A program made the position numbers and the translations under genes. Under the pieces are notes generated by a model. It had not been told where the DNA came from, did no database searches, and saw only the letters and a list, made by a program, of their open reading frames with translations. Positions 63,835-64,000 of a stretch of DNA of 64,000 nt are shown piece after piece. The stretch's first letter is position 1; each line of letters opens with the position of its first letter. The stretch comes from Methylophilaceae bacterium (GTDB lineage: Bacteria > Pseudomonadota > Gammaproteobacteria > Burkholderiales > Methylophilaceae), in contig CAJPFK010000017.1 in assembly GCA_905339275.1 (NCBI GenBank), positions 27,104 to 91,103 on the forward strand. Reading direction: 5' to 3'.

Positions 63835-64000
63835 CTATGGATAGTACTTCTCTAAATCGAAGGTGTAGCACTCATATTCCAGCAACTGGGCATTCTTTTC
63901 CTTATGCCGGTAAAGAATCAGACTGATCTTCCACGGTCTGGTAAACACTTTAGGGTCTTCGATCGTCGCTTCATACCGAATATGGTCTGGACCGATCAGC
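63835..64000 (-). CDS. 3' end of a homologous exported protein (cut by window edge)
   Basis: Only the last 54 codons are visible: LIGPDHIRYEATIEDPKVFTRPWKIS ... LLEYECYTFDLEKYYP (cited in part). This aligns with YRYEATYNDPSVFTRPWTLE ... EPEEYSCHEGDREF of the next gene, so the two are tandem paralogues. The stop TAG lies 22 bases before the preferred start of the next gene. Confidence 0.8.
   Translation of the reverse strand, partial: LIGPDHIRYEATIEDPKVFTRPWKISLILYRHKEKNAQLLEYECYTFDLEKYYP

Noticed and set aside
1..64000. CRISPR array, prophage, insertion sequence or integrase
   Set aside because: No regularly spaced repeats, transposase-like or phage-like proteins were seen in any part of the window.

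Overview
The window reads as chromosomal DNA of a betaproteobacterium, most likely of the order Nitrosomonadales and close to the methylotrophic Methylophilaceae. The basis is the gene order nuoA-N / tRNA-Leu(GAG) / secG / tpiA, a lipoyl-bearing dihydrolipoamide dehydrogenase in the pyruvate dehydrogenase operon, and protein style (DUF6394 next to a two-RCK potassium channel, a CYTH-CHAD protein, an RpfE-type protein beside recJ). The family assignment is an inference.

Layout. (1) Bases 1-13.25 kb: the 14-gene complex I operon, read right to left from nuoA to a truncated nuoN. (2) 13.3-19.2 kb, same strand: tRNA-Leu(GAG), secG, tpiA, recJ, an RpfE-type gene and a diguanylate cyclase. (3) 19.4-24.3 kb, plus strand: sixA, an orphan ParA, CYTH-CHAD, DUF6394 and a potassium channel. 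(4) 24.4-28.7 kb: a glycine-zipper envelope protein, an exported pentapeptide-repeat protein, a Crp/Fnr regulator and an M17 aminopeptidase. (5) 29.0-34.8 kb: aceE-aceF-lpd. (6) 34.9-39.6 kb: a Lys/Ala/Pro-rich protein, a SPOR-domain protein, coaX, birA and glnS. (7) 39.6-64.0 kb: a visibly AT-richer accessory block, every gene on the minus strand, holding two TonB-dependent receptors, a TonB/ExbB/ExbD motor, several cytochromes and periplasmic thiol-redox proteins, an RcnR-like metal sensor, a complete sulfonate ABC transporter with SsuD, a DszC/SfnB-like flavin enzyme, and two tandem exported proteins of unknown function at the right edge.

The most interesting signal is regulatory. Six transcription units of the accessory block each carry a sigma-54-like promoter (GG-N10-GC; the tonB one is a full consensus match) 60-130 bases before the first start codon. 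Upstream of these, at enhancer distance, lie 16-base dyads of the form TGYTG-N6-CARCA. Five of the six promoters have two dyads (some degenerate), with centres 31-34 bp apart. This suggests one enhancer-binding activator, encoded elsewhere, that switches on outer-membrane import, the energising motor, periplasmic/cytochrome redox proteins and the sulfonate transport-desulfonation operon as one regulon. I infer an organosulfur (sulfonate, sulfate-ester or sulfone) acquisition system whose outer-membrane and redox parts are not described in the textbook ssu systems.

The core region also shows a recent rearrangement. The first 11 codons of nuoD are duplicated upstream of nuoD, with only synonymous differences, and flank a short insert that opens a 47-codon hybrid reading frame between nuoC and nuoD.
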